Source: Actinoplanes sp. NBC_00393 (GTDB lineage Bacteria > Actinomycetota > Actinomycetes > Mycobacteriales > Micromonosporaceae). From it: 64,000 nt of DNA. Numbering within the stretch: position 1 is the first letter of the stretch; each line of letters begins with the position of its first letter. The translations under genes and the position numbers were made by a program. The notes beneath the pieces are model-generated. The model saw nothing but the letters and a program-made list of their open reading frames with translations. It was not told where the DNA came from and did no database searches. Positions 8,338 through 17,058 of this stretch are shown piece by piece. The stretch lies in the NCBI RefSeq assembly GCF_036053395.1, contig NZ_CP107942.1, positions 1,578,501 through 1,642,500 of the forward strand, read 5' to 3'.

Positions 8338-8736
8338 TCAACCGGCGGCGGGCTGTCCGCCGACACAGAAGCGGTTGCCCTCAGGGTCGGCGAGCACCAC
8401 ATAGGGCACCTCGTCCGGATGACGTTCGCCCGGTTTCGGGTAGTACGGCCAGTCGACGCGCTGGGCGCCCAGCCGCACCAACCGGTCCACCTCGGCGTCC
8501 AGGTCGCCGTGCTCGATCTGCAGGTCCAAGTGCACCCGGGGCAGCTCCTCGGCCGGGCTCGAGCTGGTGTCCATCGCGATGGCGGCGCCGGCCACACCCG
8601 GCGGTGGCTCGATCACGATCCAGTCGTCGCCGTTCCAGCGGGGCGGACGCCGGACGTAGCCGAGGGCGTGGGTCCAGAAAGCTCCGGCCCGGTCGGGATC
8701 CTGCACACCGAGCGAGATCTGCGCGATCACTGCCAT
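8338..8736 (-). CDS. VOC-superfamily (glyoxalase-like) protein
   Basis: A 132-residue two-module vicinal-oxygen-chelate fold protein. The first beta-alpha module begins AQISLGVQDPDRAGAFW and the second ends with the typical LADPEGNRFCV strand. Such single-chain VOC proteins include dioxygenases, isomerases and antibiotic-binding resistance proteins; no substrate can be assigned. It diverges from the hydrolase gene across a 48-bp gap. Confidence 0.8.
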   Translation of the reverse strand: MAVIAQISLGVQDPDRAGAFWTHALGYVRRPPRWNGDDWIVIEPPPGVAGAAIAMDTSSSPAEELPRVHLDLQIEHGDLDAEVDRLVRLGAQRVDWPYYPKPGERHPDEVPYVVLADPEGNRFCVGGQPAAG

Positions 8737-8784
8737 CGGCCGATGCTAACGGGATTGTCAGACCCTGGCCGTAGTGTCACGGGC

Positions 8785-9651
8785 ATGACTGAGACGCACA
8801 CCCTCGCCCTGCCCGGCGTCGATCTGGTCTATGACGTCCGCGGCCCGCTGCCGCCGTCCGGCGGGCGCCCGCCGCTGCTCTTGATCGGCCAGCCGATGTC
8901 GGCGGAGGGCTTCAACGCCCTGGCCGCGCACTTCACCGACCGCACGGTGATCACCTATGACCCACGCGGGCTGGGCCGCAGTGTGCGCAAGGACGGCCGT
9001 GACGACCACACGCCGCAGCATCAGGCCGCCGATCTGCACCAGTTGATCGAGGCGCTGGGCGCCGGCCCGGTCGACGTGTTCGCCAGCAGCGGTGGCGCGG
9101 TGACCGCCCTGGAGCTGGTGGCGACCCACCCGCGCGACGTCGTCACGCTGGTGGCGCACGAGCCACCGATGAACGGTGTGCTGCCCGACGCCGAGGGGGC
9201 CGACCGGGCCCGGGCCGGGTTCCACCAGGCTTATCAGGAGCGCGGCTGGGGTGCGGGCATGGCCGCGTTCATGGCGATGACCATGTGGGAGGGCGAGTTC
9301 ACCGACGCCTACTTCGCCCAGCCCGTGCCCGATCCGGCGGCGTTCGGCATGCCCGCCGAGGATGACGGCAGCCGCGCCGACCCGTTGCTGTCGAAGAATT
9401 CGTGGGCCGTCAGCGACTACCGGCCCGACCCGGCGGTGCTCGCCGCCGCGCCGACCCGGGTCGTCATCGCGGTCGGCGAGGAGACCGGCAACACCTACAC
9501 CGCGCGCACCGCGCATGCGACCGCAGCGCTGCTGGGCCAGGAGGCGACCGTCTTCCCCAGCCACCATGGTGGTTTCCTCGGCGGCGAGTTCGGTTATGCG
9601 GGCAAGCCCGACGAGTTCGCGGTGAAACTTCGTGAGGTGCTGGGCGGCTGA
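8785..9651 (+). CDS. Alpha/beta-fold hydrolase
   Basis: A 288-residue alpha/beta hydrolase. The nucleophile elbow is ASSGG (Ser102, with Ala replacing the first Gly of GxSxG). The oxyanion region is near LLLIGQPM, and the catalytic His is probably in FPSHHGGF near the C-terminus. DPRGLGRS (59-66) is the family motif before helix B. I chose the ATG at 8785; the open reading upstream is antisense to the VOC gene. The substrate is unknown; esters or lactones are possible. Confidence 0.88.
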   Translation: MTETHTLALPGVDLVYDVRGPLPPSGGRPPLLLIGQPMSAEGFNALAAHFTDRTVITYDPRGLGRSVRKDGRDDHTPQHQAADLHQLIEALGAGPVDVFASSGGAVTALELVATHPRDVVTLVAHEPPMNGVLPDAEGADRARAGFHQAYQERGWGAGMAAFMAMTMWEGEFTDAYFAQPVPDPAAFGMPAEDDGSRADPLLSKNSWAVSDYRPDPAVLAAAPTRVVIAVGEETGNTYTARTAHATAALLGQEATVFPSHHGGFLGGEFGYAGKPDEFAVKLREVLGG

Positions 9652-9713
9652 GAATCTGAAAGTCACCGGGTCCGGGTGTCATCAATCGGTGCGGGCGGAG
9701 GCGTTTGGCTACC

Positions 9714-10220
9714 GTGACGTTCGAAGAGTTCGTATCCGCCCGCCTCACCAACCTGGTGCGCTACGCGACGGTGGTCACGTGGGATCCGCATCTGGCCGAG
9801 GACATCACTCAGAACGTGCTGGTGCGGGCGCAGGCGCGATGGCCACGGATAAGCCGGATGGACGCGCCGGAGCTGTATGTGAAGCGCATGCTCGTCAACG
9901 AGTTCCTGTCGTGGCGGCGGCGCCGGGCGGCCCAGTCGGTTCCGCTGTCCGGTGAGTTCCTCGCGGGGTTCCTGCCGGCCGCGCCGGATCCGACGGCCCA
10001 GCGTGACGACCGGGACGCGATGTTGCGCCTGATCGCCACCCTGCCGCCCCGGCAACGGGCGGTGATCGCGCTGCGCTTCTACGAGGATCTGCCGGTAGAG
10101 GAGATCGCGGACATTCTCGGCTGTCGAACGGTCACCGTCCGTACCCATTTGATGCGTGCCCTGGCAGCCCTGCAGAACGCGCTGCCGGCCACGCTGGTGA
10201 CCACCGGGGAGCCGTCGTGA
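9714..10220 (+). CDS. SigE-family ECF-type sigma-70 factor
   Basis: RNA polymerase sigma factor of about 168 residues with region 2 (DITQNVLVRAQARW) and region 4 (LPPRQRAVIALRFYEDLPVEEIADILG, followed by the recognition helix). It belongs to the actinobacterial SigE/ECF41-like small sigma group. The GTG at 9714 gives the family's usual VTFEEFV beginning; GGAGG lies 12 bp upstream. A TTG at 9705 would add three residues but leaves only 3 bp from that site. It overlaps the next gene as GTGA, suggesting the downstream protein controls it. Confidence 0.9.
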   Translation: MTFEEFVSARLTNLVRYATVVTWDPHLAEDITQNVLVRAQARWPRISRMDAPELYVKRMLVNEFLSWRRRRAAQSVPLSGEFLAGFLPAAPDPTAQRDDRDAMLRLIATLPPRQRAVIALRFYEDLPVEEIADILGCRTVTVRTHLMRALAALQNALPATLVTTGEPS

Positions 10221-11443
10221 CCAGGGAATTGGAAGATCTCATCCGGGCGACGCAGGAGCGTCAGGCGGACCGCGCCGTGCCCGCCGAGCGGATCCTCGCC
10301 GCGCTGCCGCAGCAGGCCGGCCGGGTGCGCCGCAACCGCCGGTTCGGGATGCTCGGCGCCGGCCTGGCCGCGGCAGCCGTCGCCGCCGCGGTCACGGTGC
10401 CGGCGCTGGCGTTGCGCGACAACGGCCCCGCCGGGACCGCCATTGATCCGGCCGCCACCGCCGGTGCGAAGACGCCAGACGGGACTGCCGGTGCGCACAC
10501 GCCGGACGTGACCGGCGGTTCGACGGCGCCGGACGGTGCCGCCGACCCGGCCCGCAAACCGGTCGAGGGCGCCGCCGACCCGGGTGCCAACCCGGCCACC
10601 GATGTGCCACCCGAGATCGCGCTCGGTTACCGGCCCACCTGGGTGCCGTCGGGATTCGCCGAGCACCTGCGGCACTTCGACGGTGGCGAGCCGGGCGACG
10701 CCATGGGCCCGACCCTCATGCGGGTGTGGAAGCGGGACGTGGCCGCCGGCGACCCGTGGGGCGGCAGCGAACTCACCCTTTACGTCCGCACCGAGGCGCG
10801 CGACGCCGCGGCCGGGATCGACAACAGCGGCCAGAAGGTCGACGTCAACGGGGTGCAGGGGTATTACACCGGGGCCCAGGGCGATCGGAAGTCGTCGGTG
10901 AACTGGGCGCTCGACGACCGTACAGCGCTGATTCTCGCTGCTAGCAAGATCGATATCAGCAAGAGCGACCTGCTGCGGATGGCCCGCTCGGTGCGGCCGG
11001 ATGCGGGTGTCTCTTCGGTCCCGGTGCGGTTGAGCTGGCTGCCGCCGGGCTGGACGAGCTCCGGCATCGACGTCAGCGGGCAGTCGGTGGGCGTGTGGCG
11101 CGGCTACGTCTACGCCGTCGAGCGTGGCCCGATGCCGAGCATCAACGCCAGCAACAAGCACGATAGGGAAAGCGTGACCTCGCAGAGCGGCAGCCTCACC
11201 GTCGAGGTCGGCACCACCACCGACGCGCCCGACGGCGGTGACACGTTGACGGTGGCCGGCCGCCCGGCCCGCAATCCGGTGCGTTCCGACGAGGCCGGCA
11301 AGGACCTGGTGTATCTCGTGGTTGAGCTCGACAAGGGCCGGCTGATGACACTGGTCGGCTCCGGCATCACTCGGGACGAGGTGAAGAAGGTGGCCGAGCA
11401 GGTCGCGATCACTCCGACCGGGCTGGACTGGCTCGGTAAGTGA
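10217..11443 (+). CDS. Membrane-anchored partner of the SigE-family sigma factor
   Basis: A 408-residue protein with a short charged cytoplasmic N-terminus, one transmembrane helix (about 44-66) and a long extracytoplasmic part that begins with an Ala/Asp/Gly/Pro-rich linker. Genes of this architecture regularly follow SigE-family sigma genes and are presumed anti-sigma factors or sensors; no zinc-binding ZAS motif (HxxxCxxC) is visible, so the mechanism is open. The GTG start at 10217 overlaps the sigma stop. A perfect hairpin follows the stop by 8 bp. Confidence 0.7.
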   Translation: MTRELEDLIRATQERQADRAVPAERILAALPQQAGRVRRNRRFGMLGAGLAAAAVAAAVTVPALALRDNGPAGTAIDPAATAGAKTPDGTAGAHTPDVTGGSTAPDGAADPARKPVEGAADPGANPATDVPPEIALGYRPTWVPSGFAEHLRHFDGGEPGDAMGPTLMRVWKRDVAAGDPWGGSELTLYVRTEARDAAAGIDNSGQKVDVNGVQGYYTGAQGDRKSSVNWALDDRTALILAASKIDISKSDLLRMARSVRPDAGVSSVPVRLSWLPPGWTSSGIDVSGQSVGVWRGYVYAVERGPMPSINASNKHDRESVTSQSGSLTVEVGTTTDAPDGGDTLTVAGRPARNPVRSDEAGKDLVYLVVELDKGRLMTLVGSGITRDEVKKVAEQVAITPTGLDWLGK

Positions 11444-11451
11444 CCCCAGTG

Positions 11452-11487
11452 GCTTGATCGGCCTGGCGCTCGCCAGGCCGATCAAGC
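11452..11487 (+). terminator. Perfect 17-bp stem hairpin after the sigma operon
   Basis: Arms 11452-11468 and 11471-11487 are exactly complementary with a 2-nt spacer (16 bp with a GCTC loop is the more realistic fold). It starts 8 bp past the stop of the sigma-partner gene. There is no T-tract, as is usual for actinomycete terminators. Its arm resembles the end of the neighbouring VOC gene (GATCGGCCTGGC), so it may have arisen by inverted duplication of that segment. Confidence 0.75.
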
Positions 11488-11538
11488 ACTCGGCCGTGCA
11501 GGCCGAGCCGCGGGGCATCGGTGCGGCTCAAGCCCGGA

Positions 11539-11700
11539 GGCTGATGCTGCGCCAGGCCGAACGGCGGCCCGGTGACCTCAGCCCCTCCTGCTTGGCGCGG
11601 GTGGAGGCGGACGCTCGCCAGGGCGAACGGCGACCCTGTGGCCGGAGCTCTGCCTGCTTGGCTCAGGCCGGGCTGATGCTTGCCAGGCCGATCAGGTTGC
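11539..11700. repeat. Degenerate 65-67-bp direct repeats
   Basis: Two imperfect units start at 11539 and 11606 and share blocks such as GCCAGGsCGAACGGCG and TGCCTGCTTGGC. A third partial unit starts at 11671, inside the last codons of the leftward VOC gene. The intergenic stretch 11488-11662 therefore looks like decayed duplications seeded from the gene's 3' end. No coding function is seen. Confidence 0.5.
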
Positions 11701-12037
11701 CCTCGGGGTCGGTGAACTGGCCGACGACCAGGTCGGTTCCGGGGGAGCGGACCGGGCCCAGCACACGCTTGCCGCCGAGGGTCTCGGCCTGGTCGAGGGC
11801 CGCTTCGACGTCTGGCACGTTGACGTAGAAGAGTGTGTGCGGGCGGAAGCCAGGCCCGCCACCGACGCCGCCGGGGATTGTCTCGCCCTCGGTGAAGCCG
11901 TAATTGCCCGCCTCGGAGACCTGCGGGGCGACCGGTCCGCCAGTGGCGAACTCCCAGCCGAACAGGTCGCCGTAGTAGTCCCGGAGCTTGCCCGGATCGG
12001 TGCCGATGATTTCGAAGTGCACGACCGGCTGTCCCAT
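11663..12037 (-). CDS. VOC-superfamily (glyoxalase-like) protein
   Basis: A 124-residue VOC protein starting MGQPVVHFEIIG, with the second module ending in FTDPEGNLIGL. The start at 12037 has a GGGAG site; a further upstream ATG would lie inside the AT-rich operator region. It belongs to the bacterial subgroup often called lactoylglutathione-lyase-like, whose substrates are usually unknown. It is divergent from an HxlR-type regulator, which probably controls it. Confidence 0.8.
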   Translation of the reverse strand: MGQPVVHFEIIGTDPGKLRDYYGDLFGWEFATGGPVAPQVSEAGNYGFTEGETIPGGVGGGPGFRPHTLFYVNVPDVEAALDQAETLGGKRVLGPVRSPGTDLVVGQFTDPEGNLIGLASISPA

Positions 12038-12050
12038 GGGTACTCCCTTA

Positions 12051-12082
12051 GTTGTAATTAACAACTGGACACTTGTAATTTA
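12051..12082. promoter_or_regulatory. AT-rich divergent operator for the HxlR-type regulator
   Basis: The 50-bp gap between the VOC gene and the HxlR-type gene is an AT-rich island. It holds GTTGTAATTAACAAC (12051-12065, palindromic arms GTTGT/ACAAC) and a second TTGTAATT at 12073-12080, 21 bp (two helical turns) downstream of the first. This fits a winged-helix dimer site controlling both genes. The regulator's GTG start lies 8 bp beyond, so its mRNA may be leaderless. Confidence 0.6.
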
Positions 12083-12087
12083 GCACT

Positions 12088-12843
12088 GTGCCGACCAGCC
12101 GGAGTTACGCCGACGCCTGCGGGATTGCTCGCGCCCTTGACGTGGTGGGGGAGCGCTGGGCCCTGCTGCTTGTCCGGGAACTGCTGCTCGGCCCGCAGCG
12201 CTTCTCGGATCTGCGGCGTGCGCTGCCCGGCGCCAGCTCGAACCTGGTCACCGACCGGCTGCGCGAGCTGCAGGGCCGGGGCGTGATCAGCCGTCGCCGG
12301 CTGCCTCCGCCGGCCGCCTCCGATGTGTACGAGCTGACCGCCTGGGGCCGCGAGCTGGAGCCGATCCTGCTCGCCCTGGGCGGTTGGGGGCTCCGGGTGC
12401 CGCGCCCGGCCGGCTCAACGCTCAGCGCCACCTCGGTCCTGCTCTACCTGCGCGGCTCGATCGACCCGGGCGAGCACACCTACCGGGTTGAGCTGGACGA
12501 CCGGATCTGGACGGTCCGGTCGCCGGCCGAAGAAGGGCCGGCCGAAGAAGGGCCGGCCGAGGAAGAGCCGGCCGAGGAGGAGCCGGCCGGCGAGGAGGGG
12601 GTCGAGCCGGGCATGGTGGGCAAGCCGGGCAAACCCGGGCCGGGTGAAGTCGGGCGTGCGGCCGGCCGCGTGGCGGTCGAGCCGGGTGAGCCCGCGCGCG
12701 CCGACGGCTCGATTCGCACCGACCCCGAGACCTTGAACACGCTGCTGGACGACCCGGGGAGACTGGCTGAGCTGGTCGCCGCCGGGCGGGCCGAGGTCAG
12801 CGGGGACGTCACGGCGCTGATCACCCGGGTGCGGGCGGTTTGA
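12088..12843 (+). CDS. HxlR-type winged-helix regulator fused to an SCP2-like domain
   Basis: A 251-residue regulator. Residues about 8-105 are an HxlR/DUF24 winged helix (GERWALLLVRELLLGPQRFSDL; SSNLVTDRLREL). The C-terminal part (about 108-251) looks like an SCP2 sterol-carrier domain (VELDDRIW...; DPETLNTLLDD...; GDVTALITRV) that is split by an insert of about 55 residues. The insert holds an AEEGP/AEEEP pentapeptide repeat followed by a Gly/Pro/Lys-rich stretch. HxlR-SCP2 fusions are common in actinobacteria and may sense a hydrophobic ligand. The insert looks recently expanded. Confidence 0.8.
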   Translation: MPTSRSYADACGIARALDVVGERWALLLVRELLLGPQRFSDLRRALPGASSNLVTDRLRELQGRGVISRRRLPPPAASDVYELTAWGRELEPILLALGGWGLRVPRPAGSTLSATSVLLYLRGSIDPGEHTYRVELDDRIWTVRSPAEEGPAEEGPAEEEPAEEEPAGEEGVEPGMVGKPGKPGPGEVGRAAGRVAVEPGEPARADGSIRTDPETLNTLLDDPGRLAELVAAGRAEVSGDVTALITRVRAV

Positions 12844-12897
12844 TCCGGCGATCACGCGGGCACGCCATCACCGACAGCGATGACCAGGAGGTTTGCG

Positions 12898-13290
12898 ATG
12901 CCCGCGCGTAAGGACATGCCGAGCACTCTGAAGCGGTCGCCGAAGAAGGCGCAGAACACCTACGTGAAGGCGCACGACGCCGCGGTCGAGGAGTACGGCG
13001 AGGGGGAGCGGGCGCACCGCACCGCGTTCGCCGCGGTGAAGCACTCGTTCGAGAAGGTCGGCGACCACTGGGAGCCGAAGAAGAAGAAGGGGCCGAGCGA
13101 CAAGAAGGCCGCCGGCGGCCGTGACACCAAGGCCAAGACCGCCGAGGGCGTCGACGCGAACGCCAGCAAGCAGCACCTGAAGGACGTGGCGAAGAAGCTG
13201 GACATCAGCGGCCGCTCCAAGATGACTAAGCCGGAGCTGGTGGACGCCATCCAGAAGGCCAACAAGAAGGCGAATCGCAAGAAGTCATGA
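12898..13290 (+). CDS. ChaB-family protein with Rho N-terminal-like domain
   Basis: A 130-residue, very basic protein. The N-terminal 60 residues match ChaB ([23 protein letters not shown]), and the C-terminal [19 protein letters not shown] segment, extending to DAIQKA, fits the Rho-N/SAP-like fold seen in actinobacterial ChaB proteins. The two are joined by a Lys-rich linker. The start at 12898 follows AGGAGG; an ATG 18 bp upstream lacks one. Function is unclear; DNA or RNA binding is plausible. It converges with the Rieske gene and their ends overlap by 6 bp. Confidence 0.85.
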   Translation: MPARKDMPSTLKRSPKKAQNTYVKAHDAAVEEYGEGERAHRTAFAAVKHSFEKVGDHWEPKKKKGPSDKKAAGGRDTKAKTAEGVDANASKQHLKDVAKKLDISGRSKMTKPELVDAIQKANKKANRKKS

Positions 13291-14796
13291 CCTGGCGACG
13301 TCCACCTGCGACAGCGGAGTGTTCGCCGGTCCCTGGATGACCGAGCCGTCGATCCCGAACCGGGAACCGTGGCACGGGCACTCCCACGCCGTCTCGGCAT
13401 CGTTGAAGTGCACGATGCAGCCCAGGTGCGTGCACCGCGCCGAGACGGCGTGCAGGCCGCCGGCGTCGTCGCGGTAGACCGCGCAGTGCCGCCCGCCGAT
13501 CCGGACCACCGCGCCGGCGTCCGGCCCGATGTCGTCGACCGAGTCCACGTGCGACGGGCGGAGCCGGTCACCGACGAAGTGCCCGGCCACCTTCGCCTGC
13601 AGTTTCAGCATGGAGCCGGCTTCGCGGGCCAGGTTGAGCCGGCGCGGGTCGTACAGGCGGGTCCAGGGCGGTTCGGTGCCGGTGATCAGCGCGGCGAGCA
13701 GTTGCCCGGCGAGGACGCCGGTGCTCATGCCCCAGCCGCCGAAGCCGGTGGCGACGTACACCCGGGAGGTGCCGGGGTGGAAGCGCCCGATGAAGGGCAC
13801 CTTGTCGGCGGAGGTGTTGTCCTGGGTGGCCCAGCGGTACTCGATCGGCGTACCCGGAAAGCGGTCCTGGGCCCAAGCCGTCAACTTCTCCCAGTGCTCG
13901 ACCACCCCGTCGGTGCCGGGCGTGAAGTGTTCGCCGGTGACGATGAGCAGGCGCTGCCCGTCCCGGTACGGCGCGGTGCGTACTGATCTGGTGTTGTGCT
14001 CGGTGGTGATGAAGACGCCCTGCGGGTCGAGTTCCGCGGGGATCGGCCCGGCCACCACGAGTTCGCGGCGCGGTTCCATCCGGGCGAACAGCAGTCCCCG
14101 GTCGAACACCGGATAGTGGGTCGCGATCACCACCTGCCGCGCCGTGATCGTGTGCCCGGCCTCGGTGGTGACCGTGCACGGGTCGCCCTCGTCGAGACCG
14201 GTCGCCCGGGTCCGCTCGAAGATCTGCCCGCCGCGCGCCGCCAGGTCCTCGGCGAGCGCAAGGAGGTACTTGCGGGGGTGGAACTGCGCCTGGTTCTCCA
14301 CCCGGATCGCGCCGGCCACCGGGAACGGCAGCCCGGTCTCGGTGACCAGCGACGCGGCCAGGCCGGCCTCGGTCGCCGCTGCCACCTCGTCGCGGATCGC
14401 GTCCAGCCCGTCCGGTGACTCGGAGTACGTGTACGCCGGCACCCGCTCCAGCTCGCAGTCGATGTCCAACCGGGACGCCACCGCGGCCACCCGCTCGACC
14501 GCCTGCTGCTGCGACTCGCCGTAGAGCCGCGCCGCCTCCGGCCCGAAGGAGTCCCGCACCCGCGCGTAGATCAGCGTGTGCAGCACCGACAGTTTCGCCG
14601 TGGTGTAGCCGGTGACGCCGGCCGCGATCCGGTCGGCCTCTACCAGCACGACCCGCTGTCCGGCCTCGGTGAGCTCCCACGCCGTGCACAGTCCGGCGAT
14701 GCCGCCGCCGACCACGACGACATCGGTCTCGATGTCGCCGGTCAGCGCCGGATAGGAGGTGGCTGCGGTGGTATCCATCCAATAGGACTCGAGCAT
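13285..14796 (-). CDS. FAD-dependent oxidoreductase with C-terminal Rieske [2Fe-2S] domain
   Basis: A 503-residue DAO-type flavoprotein. GGGIAG near residue 30 binds the FAD adenosine, and the typical DKVPFIG and [11 protein letters not shown] motifs follow. The C-terminal 80 residues carry the Rieske ligands CTH (Cys455, His457) and CxxH (Cys473, His476), plus Cys460/Cys475 positioned for the disulfide of cytochrome-bc-type Rieske domains. Such fusions oxidise amines or amino acids using the cluster for electron transfer; the substrate is unknown. It lies 9 bp after the sugar kinase stop and may be the last gene of that operon. Confidence 0.88.
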   Translation of the reverse strand: MLESYWMDTTAATSYPALTGDIETDVVVVGGGIAGLCTAWELTEAGQRVVLVEADRIAAGVTGYTTAKLSVLHTLIYARVRDSFGPEAARLYGESQQQAVERVAAVASRLDIDCELERVPAYTYSESPDGLDAIRDEVAAATEAGLAASLVTETGLPFPVAGAIRVENQAQFHPRKYLLALAEDLAARGGQIFERTRATGLDEGDPCTVTTEAGHTITARQVVIATHYPVFDRGLLFARMEPRRELVVAGPIPAELDPQGVFITTEHNTRSVRTAPYRDGQRLLIVTGEHFTPGTDGVVEHWEKLTAWAQDRFPGTPIEYRWATQDNTSADKVPFIGRFHPGTSRVYVATGFGGWGMSTGVLAGQLLAALITGTEPPWTRLYDPRRLNLAREAGSMLKLQAKVAGHFVGDRLRPSHVDSVDDIGPDAGAVVRIGGRHCAVYRDDAGGLHAVSARCTHLGCIVHFNDAETAWECPCHGSRFGIDGSVIQGPANTPLSQVDVARS

Positions 14797-14805
14797 GCCC
14801 GCCGT

Positions 14806-15468
14806 CTACCCCGGAGGATCCTCGGCAAACGACGAGGCAACCGACGAGGCAACCGACGAGGCGAACGAGGTGAGCACCAGATCGGCCCGGTCGCGGGTGG
14901 CGGCCACCCGGACCGCGTTGCGCTCGTCGGTACCCCCGGCCCAGGCGATCGCGGCGGCCTCGTCCTTGCCGAACTCGATGTGCCGCCGGACCAGGCGGCG
15001 CATCCGTTCGGCGGGGTCCAGGTCGACGTACCAGACCTCGTCGAACGCCTCCCGCACGGCGTTCCACCGTGGGTCGTCCAGCAGCAGGTAGTTGCCCTCG
15101 CTGATCACCAGCCGGGTGGATCTCGGCACCGGGATCGCCCCGGCGATCGGCTGCTCGAGGGTGCGTTCGAAGCCGGGGGCGTACACGATCTCGTCCTCGC
15201 CTTCGCGGATCCGGCGCAGCAGCGCGGCGTACCCCCAAGGGTCGAAGGTTTCCGGGGCGCCCTTGCGGTCACGCAGGCCGAGCCGGTCCAGCTCGGCGTC
15301 CGCCAGATGGAAGCCGTCCATCGGCACGTGCGCGACGTCCGTGCCGAGGCCCTTGATCAGGGCCTCGGCCAGGGTGGTCTTCCCGGCGCCGGGCGGGCCG
15401 GTGATACCGAGCACCGCGCGCCCGCCGGCGGCGAGCTTGCGAGCGCGCTCCAGCAGGGCGTCGTTCAT
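14806..15468 (-). CDS. FrcK-like sugar/nucleoside kinase (PRK/uridine-kinase fold)
   Basis: P-loop kinase of 220 residues with GPPGAGKTT (24-32), FHLAD and a lid rich in arginines (PAERMRRLVRRH). It resembles the FrcK-type kinases encoded in frcBCAK fructose-uptake operons, so it probably phosphorylates the imported sugar or its epimerisation product. The ATG at 15468 overlaps the upstream stop as ATGA. The C-terminal tail (SSVASSVASSF) is encoded by 12-bp tandem repeats around 14829-14868. Confidence 0.75.
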   Translation of the reverse strand: MNDALLERARKLAAGGRAVLGITGPPGAGKTTLAEALIKGLGTDVAHVPMDGFHLADAELDRLGLRDRKGAPETFDPWGYAALLRRIREGEDEIVYAPGFERTLEQPIAGAIPVPRSTRLVISEGNYLLLDDPRWNAVREAFDEVWYVDLDPAERMRRLVRRHIEFGKDEAAAIAWAGGTDERNAVRVAATRDRADLVLTSFASSVASSVASSFAEDPPG

Positions 15469-16331
15469 GAGGGGTACGCGGTGAGCTGTCCGGAGATGTA
15501 CGCGTGAGCGTGCCGGGCCAGATCCGCCCCGTCGGTCCACAGGTTCCGCCAGATCGCCAGGTCGTTGGAGAGTCCTTCCATGACGACGGCCGACGAGAAC
15601 GATTCGAAGGTGATCGGCCCGGTGTAGCGGATGTCGCGCAGGGCGTGGAAGAACGACGTGAAGTCGAGGTGCCCGGAGCCGAGGTAGCCGCGGTGGTTCT
15701 CGCCGATGTGCACGTAGCCGAGCCGGTCGCCGACCTCGTGCACGGGCCGCACGAAGTCGTCCTCCTCGATGTTCATGTGGTAGGTGTCGAGGTGGATCAG
15801 CACGTTGTCCTCGCCGATGTCGTCGGCCAGCCGCAACGCGTCGTGGGCGGTGTTGATGACGTTGGTCTCGTAGCGGTTGCAGATCTCCAGGCCGAGCGTC
15901 ATGCCGAGCCCGCGCGCCTCCTTGGCGAGCTGGGACAGCACGGTGACCACGTTGCGCCGTCCGGCCTCGGTGAGCGGCGCGGAGTACTTGCCCAGGGCGC
16001 TGTAGAGCGCGCCGGTGAAGTGGGTGCCGCCGAGGCCGTGGGTGATCTGCAAGGAGTCGTGGAGCAGTTGCTCACCCTTCTTGACCACCGCGGGGTCGTC
16101 GCTGGAGACGTCGGCGTCGAAGGCCAGCCCGCGAGAGCAGGCGATCTGGAGGCCGGCCTCCTGCAGGGCGGCCCGGGCGTCGGCGACGTCCAGGTTGAGC
16201 GAGTCGTGCAGGGAGAGCTCGAGCAGGTCGAAGCCGGCGGCTGCGGTCTGGGTGACGGCGTGCCGGACCGAGGCGGGGGAGGTGTCGCCGGTCCAGACGA
16301 GGGCGTGCACACCGATGGGGTTGTCAGGCAT
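15465..16331 (-). CDS. Sugar phosphate isomerase/epimerase family TIM-barrel protein
   Basis: A 288-residue AP-endonuclease-2-fold TIM barrel of the D-psicose/D-tagatose 3-epimerase type. Candidate metal ligands appear in LEICNR (Glu), HLDTYH (Asp/His), GYVHIGEN and FESFSS (Glu). It sits between the ABC ATPase and the kinase gene with 8-bp and 4-bp overlaps, so it should act on the transported sugar, for instance interconverting ketohexoses before phosphorylation. The exact substrate cannot be told from sequence. Confidence 0.8.
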   Translation of the reverse strand: MPDNPIGVHALVWTGDTSPASVRHAVTQTAAAGFDLLELSLHDSLNLDVADARAALQEAGLQIACSRGLAFDADVSSDDPAVVKKGEQLLHDSLQITHGLGGTHFTGALYSALGKYSAPLTEAGRRNVVTVLSQLAKEARGLGMTLGLEICNRYETNVINTAHDALRLADDIGEDNVLIHLDTYHMNIEEDDFVRPVHEVGDRLGYVHIGENHRGYLGSGHLDFTSFFHALRDIRYTGPITFESFSSAVVMEGLSNDLAIWRNLWTDGADLARHAHAYISGQLTAYPS

Positions 16332-17058
16332 TCAGGGCTCCTGTGATGAGGGCGACGATCTCCTCGCCGGTGGTCTGATCGGTGCGGCGGCCGCCGACGC
16401 AGCGGCCGGCGCGCATCACCCACACCTGGTTGGATAGGCGCATGACCTGCGCGAAGTTGTGACTGATCAGCAGGACGGCGTGCCCTTCGTCGCGCAGCCG
16501 CAGGATGAGTTCCTCGACCCGGGCGGTCTCCTGCACACCGAGCGCCGCGGTCGGCTCGTCCATGATCACCAGGCGGGAGCTGAACCCGGCCGCCCGGCAG
16601 ATGGCGACGGCCTGCCGCTGCCCGCCGGAGAGCCGCCGGATCCGGTTGCGCACGGCCGGCACGTTGACGGCGAGCGTGGAGACCATCTCGCGGGCCTGTT
16701 TCTGCATGCCGCGCTTGTCGAGGACGGCGAACGGCCCGATGCGGTGCACGAGCTCCCGGTTGAGGAACAGGTTCTGCCACACGGTCAGGTCCTCGACCAG
16801 CGCCAGGTTCTGGTGGACGGTCTCGATCCCGGCCTCGCGGGCGTCCTCGGGTGACTTGAAGTGCAGCGGCTCGCCGTCCATCGAGATGGTGCCGGCGTGC
16901 GGGCGATGGATGCCGCTGATGCAGCGGACCAGGGTGGACTTGCCGGCGCCGTTGTCGCCGACCAGCGCAGTGATCTCGCCGGCCTTGATCTCCAGCGAGA
17001 CGTCGACCAGGGCGCGGACGCTGCCGAACGACAGCGAGACGTTGTCAACGTTGATCAT
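16324..17058 (-). CDS. Sugar ABC transporter ATP-binding protein (FrcA-like)
   Basis: ATPase of 244 residues with one nucleotide-binding domain: Walker A GDNGAGKST (34-42), signature LSGGQRQAV, Walker B LVIMDEPTAAL and switch His in LISHN. A single domain is typical of FrcA rather than the two-domain RbsA/XylG proteins. The start at 17058 overlaps the permease stop as ATGA. It energises uptake together with the adjacent permease and binding protein. Confidence 0.92.
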   Translation of the reverse strand: MINVDNVSLSFGSVRALVDVSLEIKAGEITALVGDNGAGKSTLVRCISGIHRPHAGTISMDGEPLHFKSPEDAREAGIETVHQNLALVEDLTVWQNLFLNRELVHRIGPFAVLDKRGMQKQAREMVSTLAVNVPAVRNRIRRLSGGQRQAVAICRAAGFSSRLVIMDEPTAALGVQETARVEELILRLRDEGHAVLLISHNFAQVMRLSNQVWVMRAGRCVGGRRTDQTTGEEIVALITGALNA

